A stretch of 64,000 nt of DNA from Neoceratodus forsteri (taxonomy: Eukaryota; Chordata; Ceratodontiformes; Ceratodontidae), in the NCBI GenBank assembly GCA_016271365.2, contig CM028131.1, positions 282,470,001 to 282,534,000 on the forward strand, in the 5' to 3' direction. Within the stretch, counting starts at the first letter, position 1. Each line of letters starts with the position of its first letter. Positions 10,328-20,958 of this stretch are shown piece after piece. Made by a program: the position numbers and the translations under genes. Under the pieces are notes generated by a model. That model had not been told where the DNA came from and ran no database searches. It saw only the letters and a list, made by a program, of their open reading frames with translations.

Positions 10328-10685
10328 ACCACCCTCCCTCCTGCCCTCTCAGAACCTCTACTTGGGTAGGGTGGCAAATTGGTGCAAGCACTGTGTCATG
10401 CCATTGTAGTTATTCCTTTACCTCTTTCCTTTAGGGTTAGGGAAATAGATTGTTTCATTTAGGTTTTATATATATTGCCCCTTCCTGGACTTGAGTCTTG
10501 GGGAAGGGGTTCATAATGGTGTTTGTCAAGGTGGTAAACGAACCATAATACCATTATCTTTTGTTATTATGGCTCTTGGTGTTTCTTTTATTGTTTATAT
10601 TGTTGTTATTACTACTAGTAGGTAGCCATGGGCTAGTGTAGAGTTTTCCACACAGACTTGTTGTTGTTTAATGTTAGCCGTAAAG
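10328..10685 (+). other. copy A 3' untranslated region
   Basis: Non-coding sequence between the internal complementary region and the right inverted repeat. It is T-rich, with several TTGTTATTA-like strings. No gene is seen. Confidence 0.6.
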
Positions 10686-10877
10686 ATCTGACAGTTTCAT
10701 TTGAAACTTGCCAGATAGAGCTTTGGGCACAGCGCCCTCGCACTGTAGAACTCCAGATCCTCTGGAGTTAACTCCTTCCTCTCCGGGGCAGTTCAGCTGC
10801 AGTGGCTGACTGCTTTTGTTATAATATAGCAAGACTCCATGAGAAGAAAAGCAATTACTAAGGTGAGTAATTTTTTC
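10686..10877 (-). repeat. right inverted terminal repeat and extension, copy A
   Basis: 10686-10840 is the inverted repeat partner of 5131-5293. The last about 37 bases (AGAAAAGCAATTACTAAGG to TTTTTTC) are absent from the left end and are mirrored only in the internal complementary region. Confidence 0.9.
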
Positions 10878-12450
10878 TTTTGTGACACAAATGACATGAG
10901 TCAGTCACAGAGGACTCGTCAGGAGTAGGACTCATTCCGTCCTAGGGACCACTCTAGTGGGGGCATCAGACGAGCAGACCGAGAGAGAGACATGAAGTGG
11001 TCCACAGTGGAACTGGACAGAAGGGGCTCAGGGTGCATCAAGCAGACAGATGAAACAAGACAGCAACTTCACTAAATGTGCTAGCTCAGCTGAATAGCCA
11101 ATGCTAAGTATGAAATATCACAAATCACATTAGGAGGACAGGGAGGGAAGACTCGGACTCGAAGTCAGGAAGCAATAACCGCAGCAGATATCAGAGAGAA
11201 TTTGGATTAGTGAGCAGAGTGCACTCCGGATATGGCATGTGTTGGCGGGCGTCAAATTCGTTATCCACACTGCAGGTGTGCTGGTCAGCAATGACTTTGT
11301 GCTGCAGAATCAGAGAGGGGGGTGGGGAACAACTGGGAATGAAAACTGAAGGAACACACAGACTACTAGTGCCAATTCTTATCACTGAAACTGAAAAACA
11401 TGGAGTGTAAGTGTAATGCAAAACTGCAAGTTGCAAATGCAAATGACACTGGCATCATGGCAATTTTTGTATTATTTAACAATAAGAAATGAACCTGAAA
11501 AAGTTCTCGGTGTGTATCTCATTCTGTGTCTTACTAACCCGGACAGTTTTGTGCCTCTGACAGACTGACAGGACTGTCTACTCTCTGTAGTTCAGACTTA
11601 CAATGAATTAACATGAACATGCATGACCACTCAAGACAGAGCACCAGCAGCACAACAGTTAACAGTCACGTGAATGAATGATCACTGCGGCCTCATCTGT
11701 CATTCACTAGCCCCGCCGATGAGGTGGCTGACCAGTCTGCAGTCTGAGTCTGTACACACAGTGACAACCAACCACAGACAGTTTGTTCTGTTGCCCATAA
11801 AGATAAGAAAACTTAACATGATGATCATTACATGACATGATAGACGACATGTTACAGTGTTACTGTTAACAAAATAACATAACAGATTTTGATGCTGAGC
11901 CTGGTTACTGCTGCTGATCCTTCCCTCACCCCCATTCCATGCCCATTGCTCAAGCCCAATCAACAAATGGATTTAGGACAGCTAGTCGACACCCGTATGT
12001 CCCCCTCACCCCCTGCTACCTAAATAACCAACCCCGAGTCTGAGTGGTTTTGGGGAGGGGGTGCAGTACCCCCGAATGCAGTGGCGGGGTCCCACGCTGA
12101 CACTACAGCAACTTGGTGCTGTTGTTGCTGTCGTGTCGGGTGCTGTGGAATTGTCCCTAGGGGGATGTAACCCTCAAACAAACATGTTTTGTTGTTCAAC
12201 TTTTTTGGAGGGATGTCACTCATTTTGAAACCAGTACATCATTTTCTGCATCTGTTCCAAAAGAACAGCAGAGGAAGGACAATAATGATGCACACTGTGC
12301 ATTTACAGTGTGGCTTTTTGTGCAAGCAGTGTGCTGCTCTTCGTGTGTACTGTGCAGTTAGTGTGCATTCTGTGAGTGATACAGCCCATTCACACAACAC
12401 ACTGACTTTTGTGTGCTGTTGCGCACAGTCTGTTCTCACCATTTATCATT
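10878..12450. other. hAT interior, non-coding
   Basis: Right part of the hAT-like element. Short frames at 11191-11442 and 12189-12452 show no transposase motif. Repeated GTGCA/TGTGC strings occur near 12290-12430. I see no gene. Confidence 0.5.
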
Positions 12451-13141
12451 AAGGAAGCAGTTATTGCCGTCCCGGTGGCACCGAGTGTTGAGGCGCTGGA
12501 CGCCACACCTCACACTATGCCGGGCGACCCGGGTTCGGGAACGGACTCAGGTCGGCGAGGGTTGGTCGGAGGAGGGAGGCTGAAGTGTTCCAACGAATGC
12601 TCTCCCCTCTTGGGGTGGGACACCAGGGGTGCTATATAGCAACTGACGTCCTGATAAAGCCGGTGGATGCACCAGCTTTCGAGGGGCATGGTGGCTTCAC
12701 TTACCGGAGCCGAGGAGAGGGGACGCTGTTAGGCGCTTGAGATGAGCGTGTGTCTGCATGTTGACTCTCTGCACCAGCGTCTCAGGGGATTGGGTAATAC
12801 AAGGGATCAGAGGAAAAATCCTTCACCTCTCCTAGGTGACGATCTCTGCAGCAGCAAGCGTACCACCACCGACAACATCAGGGCAGACTCCATTGTACAA
12901 AGCCCTCTCCCTGAGAACACTCTGGGGAGGGGGTATGGGGGAACCTTTCCTCACCCCACCCGGGGGGTAATCCGGGCCATCAAAGGCATAAGGGGAGTCG
13001 AGCTGAGTTACTCTAGGGGCAGACCTTGAAGTCGGGTAGGTCGCAACGCTTGGAGCATTGAGAGCTCTGATTGAGTGGAGAGAGCTGAGGGTAGAAAGAG
13101 GCGGTGGGATAAAAAGAGAGTAAAAAAAGGAAGCAGTTATT
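12451..13141 (+). mobile_element. tRNA-headed retroposon, copy 1, with TSDs
   Basis: The body is 12466-13126 (661 bp). The 15-bp direct repeat AAGGAAGCAGTTATT flanks it exactly (12451-12465 and 13127-13141), and the 3' end is a short A run, so it was inserted by target-primed reverse transcription. The head (GGTGGCACCGAGTGTTGAGG, then CTGGACGCC, then CCCGGGTTCGGGAAC) resembles the A box, anticodon stem and B box of a Ser/Leu-type tRNA. That suggests an RNA polymerase III promoter and a SINE. Copies 2 to 4 share the head. The length is unusually great for a SINE and the body shows no coding capacity. Confidence 0.8.
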
Positions 13142-13648
13142 ACTTGTATATCACTGGTAGCTTAATACTCATTTGGCCTCTGTGTGCCTTGTGTGGCATG
13201 CTGTGTGACACACACAAATTAAATGATGACTAAAAAAAAAAAAACTGTGTCCTGAAACAGGAACATTGAAAATAAAAAAAATGGAAGGAAGAAGTGAAAA
13301 GACTGACTTATATTTTATTGAAGGTCTCTTAACCGACATCATCAGTCCACTTATGGACTGGACACGTGAGGACACCTAAACCTAACCTTACTAATCTGTA
13401 CAGCACTGCAGCAGACAGCGGACGTCGCATCCACAAAACAATTTCTGCACGCAAAAGAAGCCTCCTCAAACTCTTGCATCAGGGAGAATTGGCATGTAAG
13501 GGACAGTTGTCCCTGAAAAATGCAAAAAAACTAGTTGAAAGATCTCAATACCGCGGTATACCATGAATCACGGTTACTGCGGTATTAGAAATTGTCCACG
13601 GTATCAATACCGTGACTACTGACACCGCGGTATACCGTGACACTCCTA
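13142..13648. other. hAT right end with subterminal repeats
   Basis: Contains a poly(A) run near 13231 and dense CGGTAT/ATACCG strings from 13545 to the terminus at 13648. The frame at 13366-13566 has no known motif. Confidence 0.6.
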
Positions 13649-13656
13649 ATGTATAG

Positions 13657-14044
13657 GACCCCAGGATCATCGGCAAGGGCGCTAACATAGAGCCCATTGT
13701 GGTAAAGCCAGTCGTCGATGAGAGGATCATCGATGGCCAGAAGCCATCGTCGACGGACAATGGCTAGAAACCGCAGAGGGGGAGGCAGCGATGGAAGCTG
13801 CAATATCAACCCAGGACCCACTGACGACGTTGCAGAAAATGATGTAACAGTGGCCACTTTTTCAGTACTTACCTTTCTGGCAGTTATCGGGCCACTCGTC
13901 GTTGACTACGAGGGCGCGGCAGAAACGTGCTTCATTTTGCTGGCATGTTTCTTACCAGAACCCTGTCCCGTCAACAAGGAGGGCTCACCTGCAGATCAGT
14001 GAGACCCCGAGGAGGACGTCAAAGACTCCCTGGGCTTGGAACAT
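13657..14044 (-). pseudogene. DIRS gag, basic region (element H)
   Basis: Minus-strand translation gives a Ser-rich and Lys-rich segment (GQGSGKKHASKMKHVSAAPS) of the kind that follows the Cys/His module in DIRS Gag proteins, then a longer open stretch (13585-13857). It resumes the gag piece at 1430-2176 across the hAT insertion, and continues up to the Cys/His module at 16163-16284 across the LINE insertion. Premature stops are present. Assignment depends on order and composition, not on a strong motif. Confidence 0.5.
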
Positions 14045-16162
14045 TGCTACTGCTCCAGAAGGGCAACCTTTTGCTCCGTGATGCTGACAAAGTTGCTGAA
14101 GCCTTCAACGTTTTGTGGCCTTGTTGGACCGCTTGCTAATGGTGCAGAGACTGCTCTCGGGTCTCTCCCACTTCTTGAGTGCTGGACATGATGGATTGGA
14201 GCCGAAACTTCTGAGTCTTGGTGCCAGTGAGATTGCCCCCATGGTAACCCATATCTTCAATCTGTCCCTGTCGTCAGATGTCATTCCGGAAGTATGGAAT
14301 ATAGCCAGGGTAGTCCCAATACTTCAACAAGGAAACTCCAAACTCATAGAAAACTACCGTCCAATATCCATACTGTCAGCAGTCAGCAAACTTCTCGAGA
14401 AGGTTGTGGCAGGGCAACTCTTGGAGTACTTGTAGTCTCATGACCTGTTGTCCCCTGAGCAGCATGACTTTAGGAAATGGCACAGCACAACTTCTGCCCT
14501 TGTCACGGTCTCATCTTGGATCAGAGCAGCTATGGAACAAGGCAAACTCTCTGGAGCCATCTTTATAGATCTCTCTAAGGCCTTTGATCTTGTTGATCAC
14601 ACCATGCTCGCCACCCTGCTCAGCTCCTATGGTCTATCACCTGAGGTGCTCAACTGGTTTTCCAACTATCTAAGCGGCAGACAGCAACTTGTTAAGTATG
14701 GGAAGGAGTTCTCGGACACTATCCCTGTTACCATGGGTGTCCCACAATGCTCCGTCTTGGGGCCCCTGCTTTTCTCCATATTCGTGAACAAACTCCCGGC
14801 TGCTGCTATCCACTGCAAGCCTATCCTTTATGCAGATGACCTGGTCATCCTGACTCACTCCCCTGAGATATGGGTCATAAATCACCACCTGAGCAAGAAC
14901 TTGAGGAACATCCAATCCTGGATATTGTCACATAAGTTGGTTCTAAATCTCAGGAAAACCCAGGCCATGTTCTTTGGGTCTCAGGCCAAGATTAAGGCCG
15001 TCCCTACTCCACTATGTGTTTCTGGTGTCGACGGGGTCAAGATCCCAGTTACTGATAACTTTAAATACCTTGGGGTGACGCTGGACCCGCAGCTTGACCT
15101 TGGCCGCCACATTCAGAATACTTGCAAGACTGTAAACTGCAAACTGGGTCTGGCATACAGAGCAAAAAGTAATCTTACTCCGGCAGCTCGGATTGCACTT
15201 GCCAAAGGGGTGCTCCTACCCTCGCTCTGCTATGGGCTCCTCTTGTTTGCCCGCTCATCCAAAGTCCACCTCACTAGGTGGTCCACTGCCTACAATAATT
15301 TCTTCCGCTTCGGGCTGGCTGCCCCCGTCTCACTCACCATTGCGACCTCTATAGGAGGCTAAATTGGCTGTCACCTGCTAACCACATAGACTTCGTCTTA
15401 GGGTGCTTCACCGGAAAGGTTCATGGCACTGGCACCCCTCCAGGGCTTGCAAAATTTCTTGTCCCGTCCGTCTCCTCCTCCTACTCCCTCAGGTCCCAGG
15501 GACAGGCCCTCCTCAAGACACCGGCTACACAAACTCAAATGGGTGGGCGGGACTTTATTGCATTCGCTCCCAAACTGTGGAACTCCTTCCCTACCCAGGT
15601 CCGTGCCACGCACTCACAGATGTGTCCATGTTCCTCCCTATGGAACCATGTCAAACTTGCCTCAGCCTGTGGCTGCACCAAACCCCCCATGAATTGATCC
15701 ATCACAGCGCTCCTCTGCTCTGGAGCTACTCCTGGACAAAAGACCAGACTCCAAGAGGTTGCTAAGCTGTATATAGTGTCGCATCTGAAGGATTTCGATA
15801 CTGTGCCCCTGGAACTGCTCTTGGCTTCCATAAGGTGTTTATGTTGTTATGTTAATACTGTATAATCTATGCCTTACCATGCTCGCACGCTGTGTTGAAT
15901 CTGTAACATTACTGCTCTTATCTCCCACAAGGTGTTTATTTTTGTTATGTTAATACTGTATAATCTATGCCTTACCATGTTTCGTATGCTGTGTTGAATC
16001 TGTATCCTCACATGAACTGTAACATGTCTGATTTGTACAATGTCGTTGTATGTACCTAAATCTATTATTCCTGTACTCTCCCGGGGTCATACCTGAAAAT
16101 AGGGAATTGTCTTGTCTAGTGTACCTACCTGGTTAACAAAAGCTAAATAAATAAATAAACAA
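14045..16162 (+). mobile_element. 5'-truncated LINE (jockey/CR1/Rex1 group)
   Basis: A non-LTR retrotransposon cut at its 5' end, starting within the linker before reverse transcriptase. Its 3' end is an AAATAAATAAATAA tail ending near 16162. It lies in antisense to the host DIRS element H and separates that element's Cys/His module from the rest of gag. A related element occurs at about 27275-28749. Exact clade is uncertain: the RT order and the AAATAA tail fit Rex1/L2-like families. Confidence 0.8.
14115..15362 (+). pseudogene. LINE reverse transcriptase
   Basis: Two frames, 14115-14435 and 14448-15362, give an RT. The first contains NYRPISILSAVSKLLEKVVA (RT block 1). An in-frame-region stop near 14433 separates it from the second. 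The second (304 codons) carries IFIDLSKAFDLVDH, MGVPQCSVLGPLLFSIF and the catalytic YADD, followed by KYLGVTLD and a thumb region. Beyond 15362 the reading shifts, with a degraded C-terminus to about 15700 that includes APKLWNSFP, a common LINE C-terminal motif. The endonuclease is missing through 5' truncation. It would have carried out target-primed reverse transcription. Confidence 0.8.
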
Positions 16163-16284
16163 TCCCTTGTGTCATGTTCAGGACCAAGGCACCAAACACA
16201 GACGCTATGGAGGTGCCCTGTAGCGATTCTGTGACCACAAGTACACTTTTGAAATAAGGGATCCGAAGACATCGGTAGATGAAC
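16163..16284 (-). pseudogene. DIRS gag N-terminus, Cys/His module (element H)
   Basis: On the minus strand a start at 16272 begins MSSDPLFQKCTCGHRIATG and continues with CVWCLGPEHDTRDC. The same C-C-H-C spacing and the CLG-H sequence occur at the start of gag in copies A, B, D and E. It ends abruptly at the 3' tail of the LINE (16162) and is cut upstream by the L1/Tx1-like element. This piece fixes the orientation of element H as minus. Confidence 0.75.
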
Positions 16285-16569
16285 CCGTTTAGTTTTTTTT
16301 TTGGGGGGGGGGGGTGCTGCTGAACAGCTTGCAGGAAACCGTCACATAGAGCTCCTTGAGATTTTATTTCTTTTTAGCCTAATTTTGCAATTTCACTGGT
16401 GATCTTACTCTCTAAATACTTTGAGGGATCCCTGAAGTGGTACAGAATACAATTATGGGCAAAGATTGAGGAAATACTTCTGCCACAGCTAACATTTGTG
16501 CTCCCAAGCGGATGCAACCTCCTCGTGGCGAGGGCCCATTGGAGTCGATGAAGCCACGCTCTCGGGTGC

Positions 16570-17350
16570 TACCTCGATGGAGAGAGTCTCGCTGACCACT
16601 ACCCGGGCCACACTGAACCAGCTTGTGAAAACTGTGCAGGAAATCAATAAAAAATTGGATGTGCTTACCCCTCGGGTCTCGGCACTAGAGACCAGGATGG
16701 ATGCGTGTGAAGTTACAGTCCAGCGGGAACGAGGCGGCTGTGTTGAGAGCCTGCGACATGACCACTCAATTGCTTAAAGAGAATGGACTGCTGCGCTGGC
16801 GGATGGAGCTACTAGAAGACCAGACAAGAGAGAGAAATTTACGCCTGCTGGGTTTGCCTGAGAAAACTGAAGGGGAGGATTGCCTGGACTTTATGAAAAC
16901 ATTCTTGCCTATGCTCTTAGGGTTTGATGAGGAGGACACACAACCCCGGCATTTGAGAAAGCATACCGAATAACTCACAGGAGGCCACCAACGGATTTTT
17001 CCACCGTGAGAACAATCCTGGTGATTTGCCATGGTATCGGAGATCGGGACAGAGTATTGCAGGTCGCTCGCAGAAAGAGAACACTCACATACGAACAAGC
17101 TGAAATCAGTATTTATCCAGACCTGGCATACAGTACAAGGCAAAAATGAAAGGCATTTGATGGGGTTAGGGGTAAGCTGAGACTCTTGAACGTGGAACAT
17201 CAACTAGTTTTTCCCGGTGTGGCTGCACCTATCGTGGAAGGGACAGTCGTACTCATTTAATGACCCTATGGACGTGGAAATTTTTTTACGTTTGATGGAA
17301 AAGGGCCTGGAGGAGTCTGCTGAAGATGGAGACCCCTCGTCGGGGGAGTA
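16570..17350 (+). pseudogene. L1/Tx1-like ORF1 protein remnant
   Basis: The frame from 16496 gives a coiled-coil-like segment (LVKTVQEINKKLDVL, then SALETRMDACE). A frameshift near 16730 leads to the frame 16701-16973 with LEDQTRERNLRLLGLPE, the signature entering the RRM-like domain of L1 ORF1 proteins, and FLPMLLG. Further frames hold RITHRRPP, DRVLQVARRK and LTYEQAEISIYPD, which match the C-terminal domain pattern of the same family. ORF1p is an RNA-binding trimer that coats LINE RNA. Several frameshifts and stops make it inactive. Confidence 0.75.
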
Positions 17351-17866
17351 CTGAAGGTTTTCTTTCATATTTCTAATGAGGGGTTAGTGGTGGTGGTTGC
17401 TTAAAGGTCTTATAAGGCCTGTCAGACCAGTTTCACGATCTTTGCCAATTTATAGTCTGGGACTTGTTACTGAACTAAAGGTTTTATGGGGACTATATGG
17501 ACAGTTTCCCGATTGGACTGGCTAAGTGAACTTTAGTATACTTTGGGGCCATATATTTGAAATGTTGAACTGTTTTCTTGTTAATTGAAACTAAATGCAT
17601 ATATTACGGGATTTGTAACACATGTTGGGGATCCATACATCTGTATTCTAAGTACCTCCTGGGGTTTCCCTCTCTGAGATGTAGAAGTTGGGAATGGGCT
17701 GATGCGTATGCTTTCTATAATTATGGGAAGGGGTTGCATTGAATCTGGGAGTTTGAAGGTCTCTATTATATATTTTGTGGTATTTTATTATGGGCACCGT
17801 TGGATCCTATGCCGGGTTCAACATGATGATGCTCCCTTAAGGTTTCCTATTAGGCTGTATAGAAAC

Positions 17867-17970
17867 ATAGACACATAGAAGTTGACGGCAGATAAGGACC
17901 GCAAGCCCCATCCAGTCTGCCCATTTCTTTTTCTACCTTATAAATGTGCCATCGGCCTTTGCTCTTTGTA
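17867..17970 (-). mobile_element. CR1 3' tail fragment
   Basis: The reverse complement matches the CR1 tail at 37118-37222, including ACTGGATGGG, CTTATCTGCCGTCAACTTCT and the terminal TATGTTTCTAT unit. Only about 100 bp remain, typical for strong 5' truncation. It sits inside the 3' part of the ORF1-only element. Confidence 0.9.
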
Positions 17971-18172
17971 TTCTGGTGGATATGTATTTTGTATACTAAT
18001 ATCAAGACATCCCCCCTTGATGTAACATGTACTGTATGGAGGGGTATTATGATTACCCGTGTAACACATATGGTTGTTGCTATGCGTATTTTGGATGTTA
18101 CTCCTTCGCATTCTGTATTGTAATGTGAGTTATCTGACTTGTAAAATCAACAAAAATATAATACAAAAAAAA

Positions 18173-19805
18173 AGTTTGGTTGGTAGAACTCTTCGTCGAC
18201 GACTGGTAAGCAGAGCTCTGAAGGAGGACTTGTTGCATGCAGGCCACGATTGAAAAGAACTGAGGAGGTGCTGAGACGTCCCCCTTTTATATATGCCATC
18301 CAGACACAATGTGGTAACTTTGAGGGGCCCATGTGTTATGGTCTGCTGCAAAAGATTGTCTTGGAGAAGATTGGCAGATATACTGCTGTATGGTCCCTTG
18401 AGCCATCTTAAGGCAAGGTTGAGGGGATTTTACGCCTTAGTTTCTCCCCCATGAAGACACTGTCACACAAGGACATGAAGTCCAGGCTGTGCCAAGCACC
18501 TGACGGCGTCCTCATTGCCCTATATCTCAGCTACTGCATCACCATATTTGCACACACAGATGGTGGTAGCAGAGTGGGGCATTGCAGCCCTCCCTTCCTG
18601 GAGGAGAACGTCCTCTAGGATGTTCAATCCTCCTCTGCCCTGGTTGCCCCTACCACTGCACCAACTGACTGGTCTGCCAAAAAGTTTTATAAGTAAAAGT
18701 ACATTGAGGTTCCCTTGCCTATAGCACAGGAGAAACAGCCTTCAATACCTGCCAAAGGTTTGCCCTCTCTGGAGGATTTCAAGCAATTATAAATACATGA
18801 ATTAGAACAGCCAAGTCAAATTTGTCCATCCTCTCCATTAAGGGCATTGTGTCCTAGAACTTAAAACTTAGAATGTTTTGTTTCTTTTCAGAGATGCTCT
18901 TTCTCATTGTGCTGCTCTTGAGCCTCCCAGCATTCCAGTGGTAGATCTTTAGCTTGCTTTTGATTCCTTTTCCAGCATGCAGATCTGAGGGCAAAGGAGG
19001 AAAAGCCGGAGAACTACTTGGTTGGGTGGTAGGAGAGGTTGAGCTTGAGGACTGTTCTGATGGCTGAGCATGCTCAGTGGAAGGCTGCCTAAATGTGGAT
19101 GTGAACTAACTATGTGTTGTAGAACTATGGCTACAACTGAGTAACTTCTATTTTAGAAGGCCCCAAAGGCCACTGTGGCTAGTTGGGTAAGATCTTGTGT
19201 AGCAGGCAAAGTGAAATCACCATAATTGGTGAAAGCACCTTTGACCAGGGCTCAGGGGTGCTCAGATCAAAACTTTCAGGACTTGCCCAGCCATGACTGT
19301 AGCTGAATTTTCACTTGTCCCTCCTATTCATTACAATAAAATTTGCTCCCTTTTTGTACTTGCCCTTCAGGGAAATTTACTTGCTCTGGATTCCGTACCA
19401 GGGCTCTGATTGTGTTCTGGGCAGGAAAAAGGAGGTGTCATCTGAGTTGTGTATAGCAGACATGTAGTCGTCTGCTTACATTTACAAAGCATCACAGAGT
19501 GGACATTAAAAAGTCTATGAATGCAGCTTTTGGGCACAACATGCTGCAAATGACAGTTAAAGCAAGAACCAACCCTGGAATTTGGGAAAATATTCACCCT
19601 CCCAGTGAAGAGATATTGCTTATTCTAACTCCAGGAATCCCTCACTTACATGTTTACACTTTCTGCAGTCATGTCGGCTGAGGGTGACACCCCCAGAGAT
19701 AGAACCTATGCAAATTTTCAAATTTGGAGTGTAGGTTCAAACTCTCTAACCACGCTGCACTCTGGCCATTGCTCACATCTGTTTCACTGCTTGAAGAATG
19801 CAGTC
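18173..19805 (-). other. element H 5' region and gag-like debris
   Basis: 18173-18430 should be the 5' untranslated region of element H, because it abuts the interrupted gag start at 16284. Around 18590-18690 the minus strand reads GRPVSWCSGRGNQGRGGLNI, which looks like an Arg/Gly-rich Gag C-terminus of another DIRS copy. From about 18780 to 19805 I see only short frames (for example 19367-19597 minus and 19499-19681 plus) without recognisable motifs. Confidence 0.35.
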
Positions 19806-19810
19806 GCCCC
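19806..19810. repeat. LTR-element target duplication
   Basis: GCCCC immediately precedes TGTGACAGGG and recurs directly after GACAACA at 21698-21702. Five bases is the usual duplication length for Gypsy-type and several retroviral integrases. Confidence 0.85.
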
Positions 19811-20363
19811 TGTGACAGGGTTGAATAAGGCCTTGCCCCAGTTGTTATGCAGACAGAGTTTAAATGCAAGGGTCTGCTCTATCCTTTTCTTTTCTGTCTG
19901 TTCTCTGTCTGGTTGCGCAACTTACTGTTGAAATGGTTGTAAAAAGCTATTTGGAATGCAAGGGGTTAACCTGAGATGCAGTTTTTAATTCTTTTACAGA
20001 GCTGTAAACAAGTTCAGTTCTGGGCCACTATGTTTGCGGCACCTGCATCGAAACCGACAAGAACTTTCTGTAAACTTACAAGAACATTCTGTGAGAAGCA
20101 GGCTGTAGTTCCCAGACAAAGACTTATAAAAAAAAGCAGTAATGCTTTTCCTAGACTAGAGGGACAAAGGAGAGTGAGAGACTAAAACTTCAAATTAAGA
20201 GATACCCTCAGAAGGACTTAGTTTTCTCTATTTGTATTGCCTTTGTAAATAGTTATACTAAATATTATTTATTTTGCTCTTATTGAGAAAAATAAAATGC
20301 TATTTGTGAATTTTGAAACTGCTTCTGGTTTTCCTATGCTTCCTGACCTGTGCCTCGACAACA
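19811..20363 (+). repeat. 5' LTR
   Basis: 553 bp. Aligns with the 3' LTR at both ends but lacks about 190 bp that the 3' LTR holds at roughly 21070-21259. AATAAA lies near 20290, consistent with a polyadenylation signal. Confidence 0.9.
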
Positions 20364-20958
20364 GATGGTTTTAGAAGTGAGATTTACGCCGTTCATACTC
20401 TAATCCAGGAGCTTTGTGCATGGGTACTTGACCTGGTACCAGGGAAGTATAGAAGAAAGGTATAAATTCTGAAGCAGCTAGCCCATGAGTGATTACCAGA
20501 AGAATGGCAGTCAAACTAGAAGCAGAAACAAGAGTCCAAATTGAGACTGTACAGCCAGCACCAGCCATGGAGAAAAAAGAGTAGGCAGTGACAGAAGTTG
20601 AAAGCATGACTGCCTTTTTTAAATAGTGGGCTATACAACAAGAGATGGAGAAACGGAGAAAAGAAGAGATGCAGTGACAGGAGCACCAGAGAAAAGAGGA
20701 GGAGCCGCAGAGAAAAAATGAGATGCAGCAACACGAGCAGCAGAGAAAAGAAGAGAATGTCAATGCTGATTTTTCTCTCAAGATGTGGATCAGGAATTGA
20801 GAATTCTGAAGGTTAAAAACACAAGTTGAAACTTCTCTGTTTGCTATGCTGCATATGCACTGAACTGTAAAGGTTATAAGCTAATGTTGGATGGGAATTT
20901 AATATAATATTTTGGAACCTGTTTTTGTAAAACGGGTTCCCTCTTAAAGAGGGGGGTA
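20364..20958 (+). pseudogene. LTR-element interior, gag-like remnant
   Basis: 595 bp between the LTRs. It begins GATGGTTTTAGAAGTGAGAT, where a primer-binding site is expected, but I cannot name the tRNA. A plus-strand frame around 20500-20760 with stops encodes a charged helical stretch (MEKRRKEEMQ, QRKEE repeats) that would form a coiled coil. It could be the remains of a Gag or a spacer. The antisense frame at 20371-20781 is a by-product of this biased composition. Confidence 0.5.

Larger units (their letters stand above)
5131..10877 (+). mobile_element. DIRS-type retrotransposon, copy A
   Basis: A structurally complete DIRS element of about 5.75 kb. It has inverted terminal repeats (5131-5293 and 10686-10840), a right-end extension (to 10877), gag, RT/RNase H, a tyrosine recombinase and an internal complementary region at 10231-10327. 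The left boundary reads TT then CAAACACCATGAAG; the right boundary reads TTTTTTC then TTT. There is no long target duplication, as expected for integration by a tyrosine recombinase rather than a DDE integrase. The two inverted repeats are nearly identical over about 150 bp, pointing to fairly recent insertion. It sits in the hAT-like element. Confidence 0.93.
2185..13648. mobile_element. hAT-like DNA transposon with nested insertions
   Basis: The left end begins TAGGGTTGTCACGGTAT and the right end finishes with ATACCGTGACACTCCTA, which are imperfect inverted repeats. Subterminal copies of CGGTAT/ATACCG strings crowd both ends (2191-2250 and 13550-13640). An 8-bp near-perfect duplication flanks the element. 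Removing the Tigger element, DIRS copy A and the tRNA-headed retroposon leaves roughly 4 kb. I found no transposase (no BED finger or dimerisation domain) in that remainder, so it is probably a non-autonomous copy. It was inserted into the minus-strand DIRS element H. Orientation is not determinable. Confidence 0.7.
16285..18172 (+). mobile_element. L1/Tx1-like element with ORF1 only
   Basis: Starts with T and G runs near 16292-16312 and ends with TTGTAAAATCAACAAAAATA and an A run at about 18172, an end typical of L1/Tx1-clade LINEs. It holds a decayed ORF1 (about 16570-17350) followed by roughly 800 bp without any reverse transcriptase, endonuclease or RNase H. That is either an internal deletion or an ORF1-only derivative comparable to mammalian HAL1. 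A CR1 tail is inserted in it on the minus strand. No clear target duplication was found. Confidence 0.65.

Noticed and set aside
12466..12560. Possible functional tRNA gene
   Set aside because: A-box and B-box-like strings exist, but acceptor stem pairing is not evident, the spacing is altered and the segment is the head of a retroposon with target duplications.
20371..20781. 136-codon minus-strand frame rich in Cys, Ser and Phe between the LTRs
   Set aside because: It mirrors the Glu/Lys/Arg-rich plus-strand stretch; composition alone explains its length.
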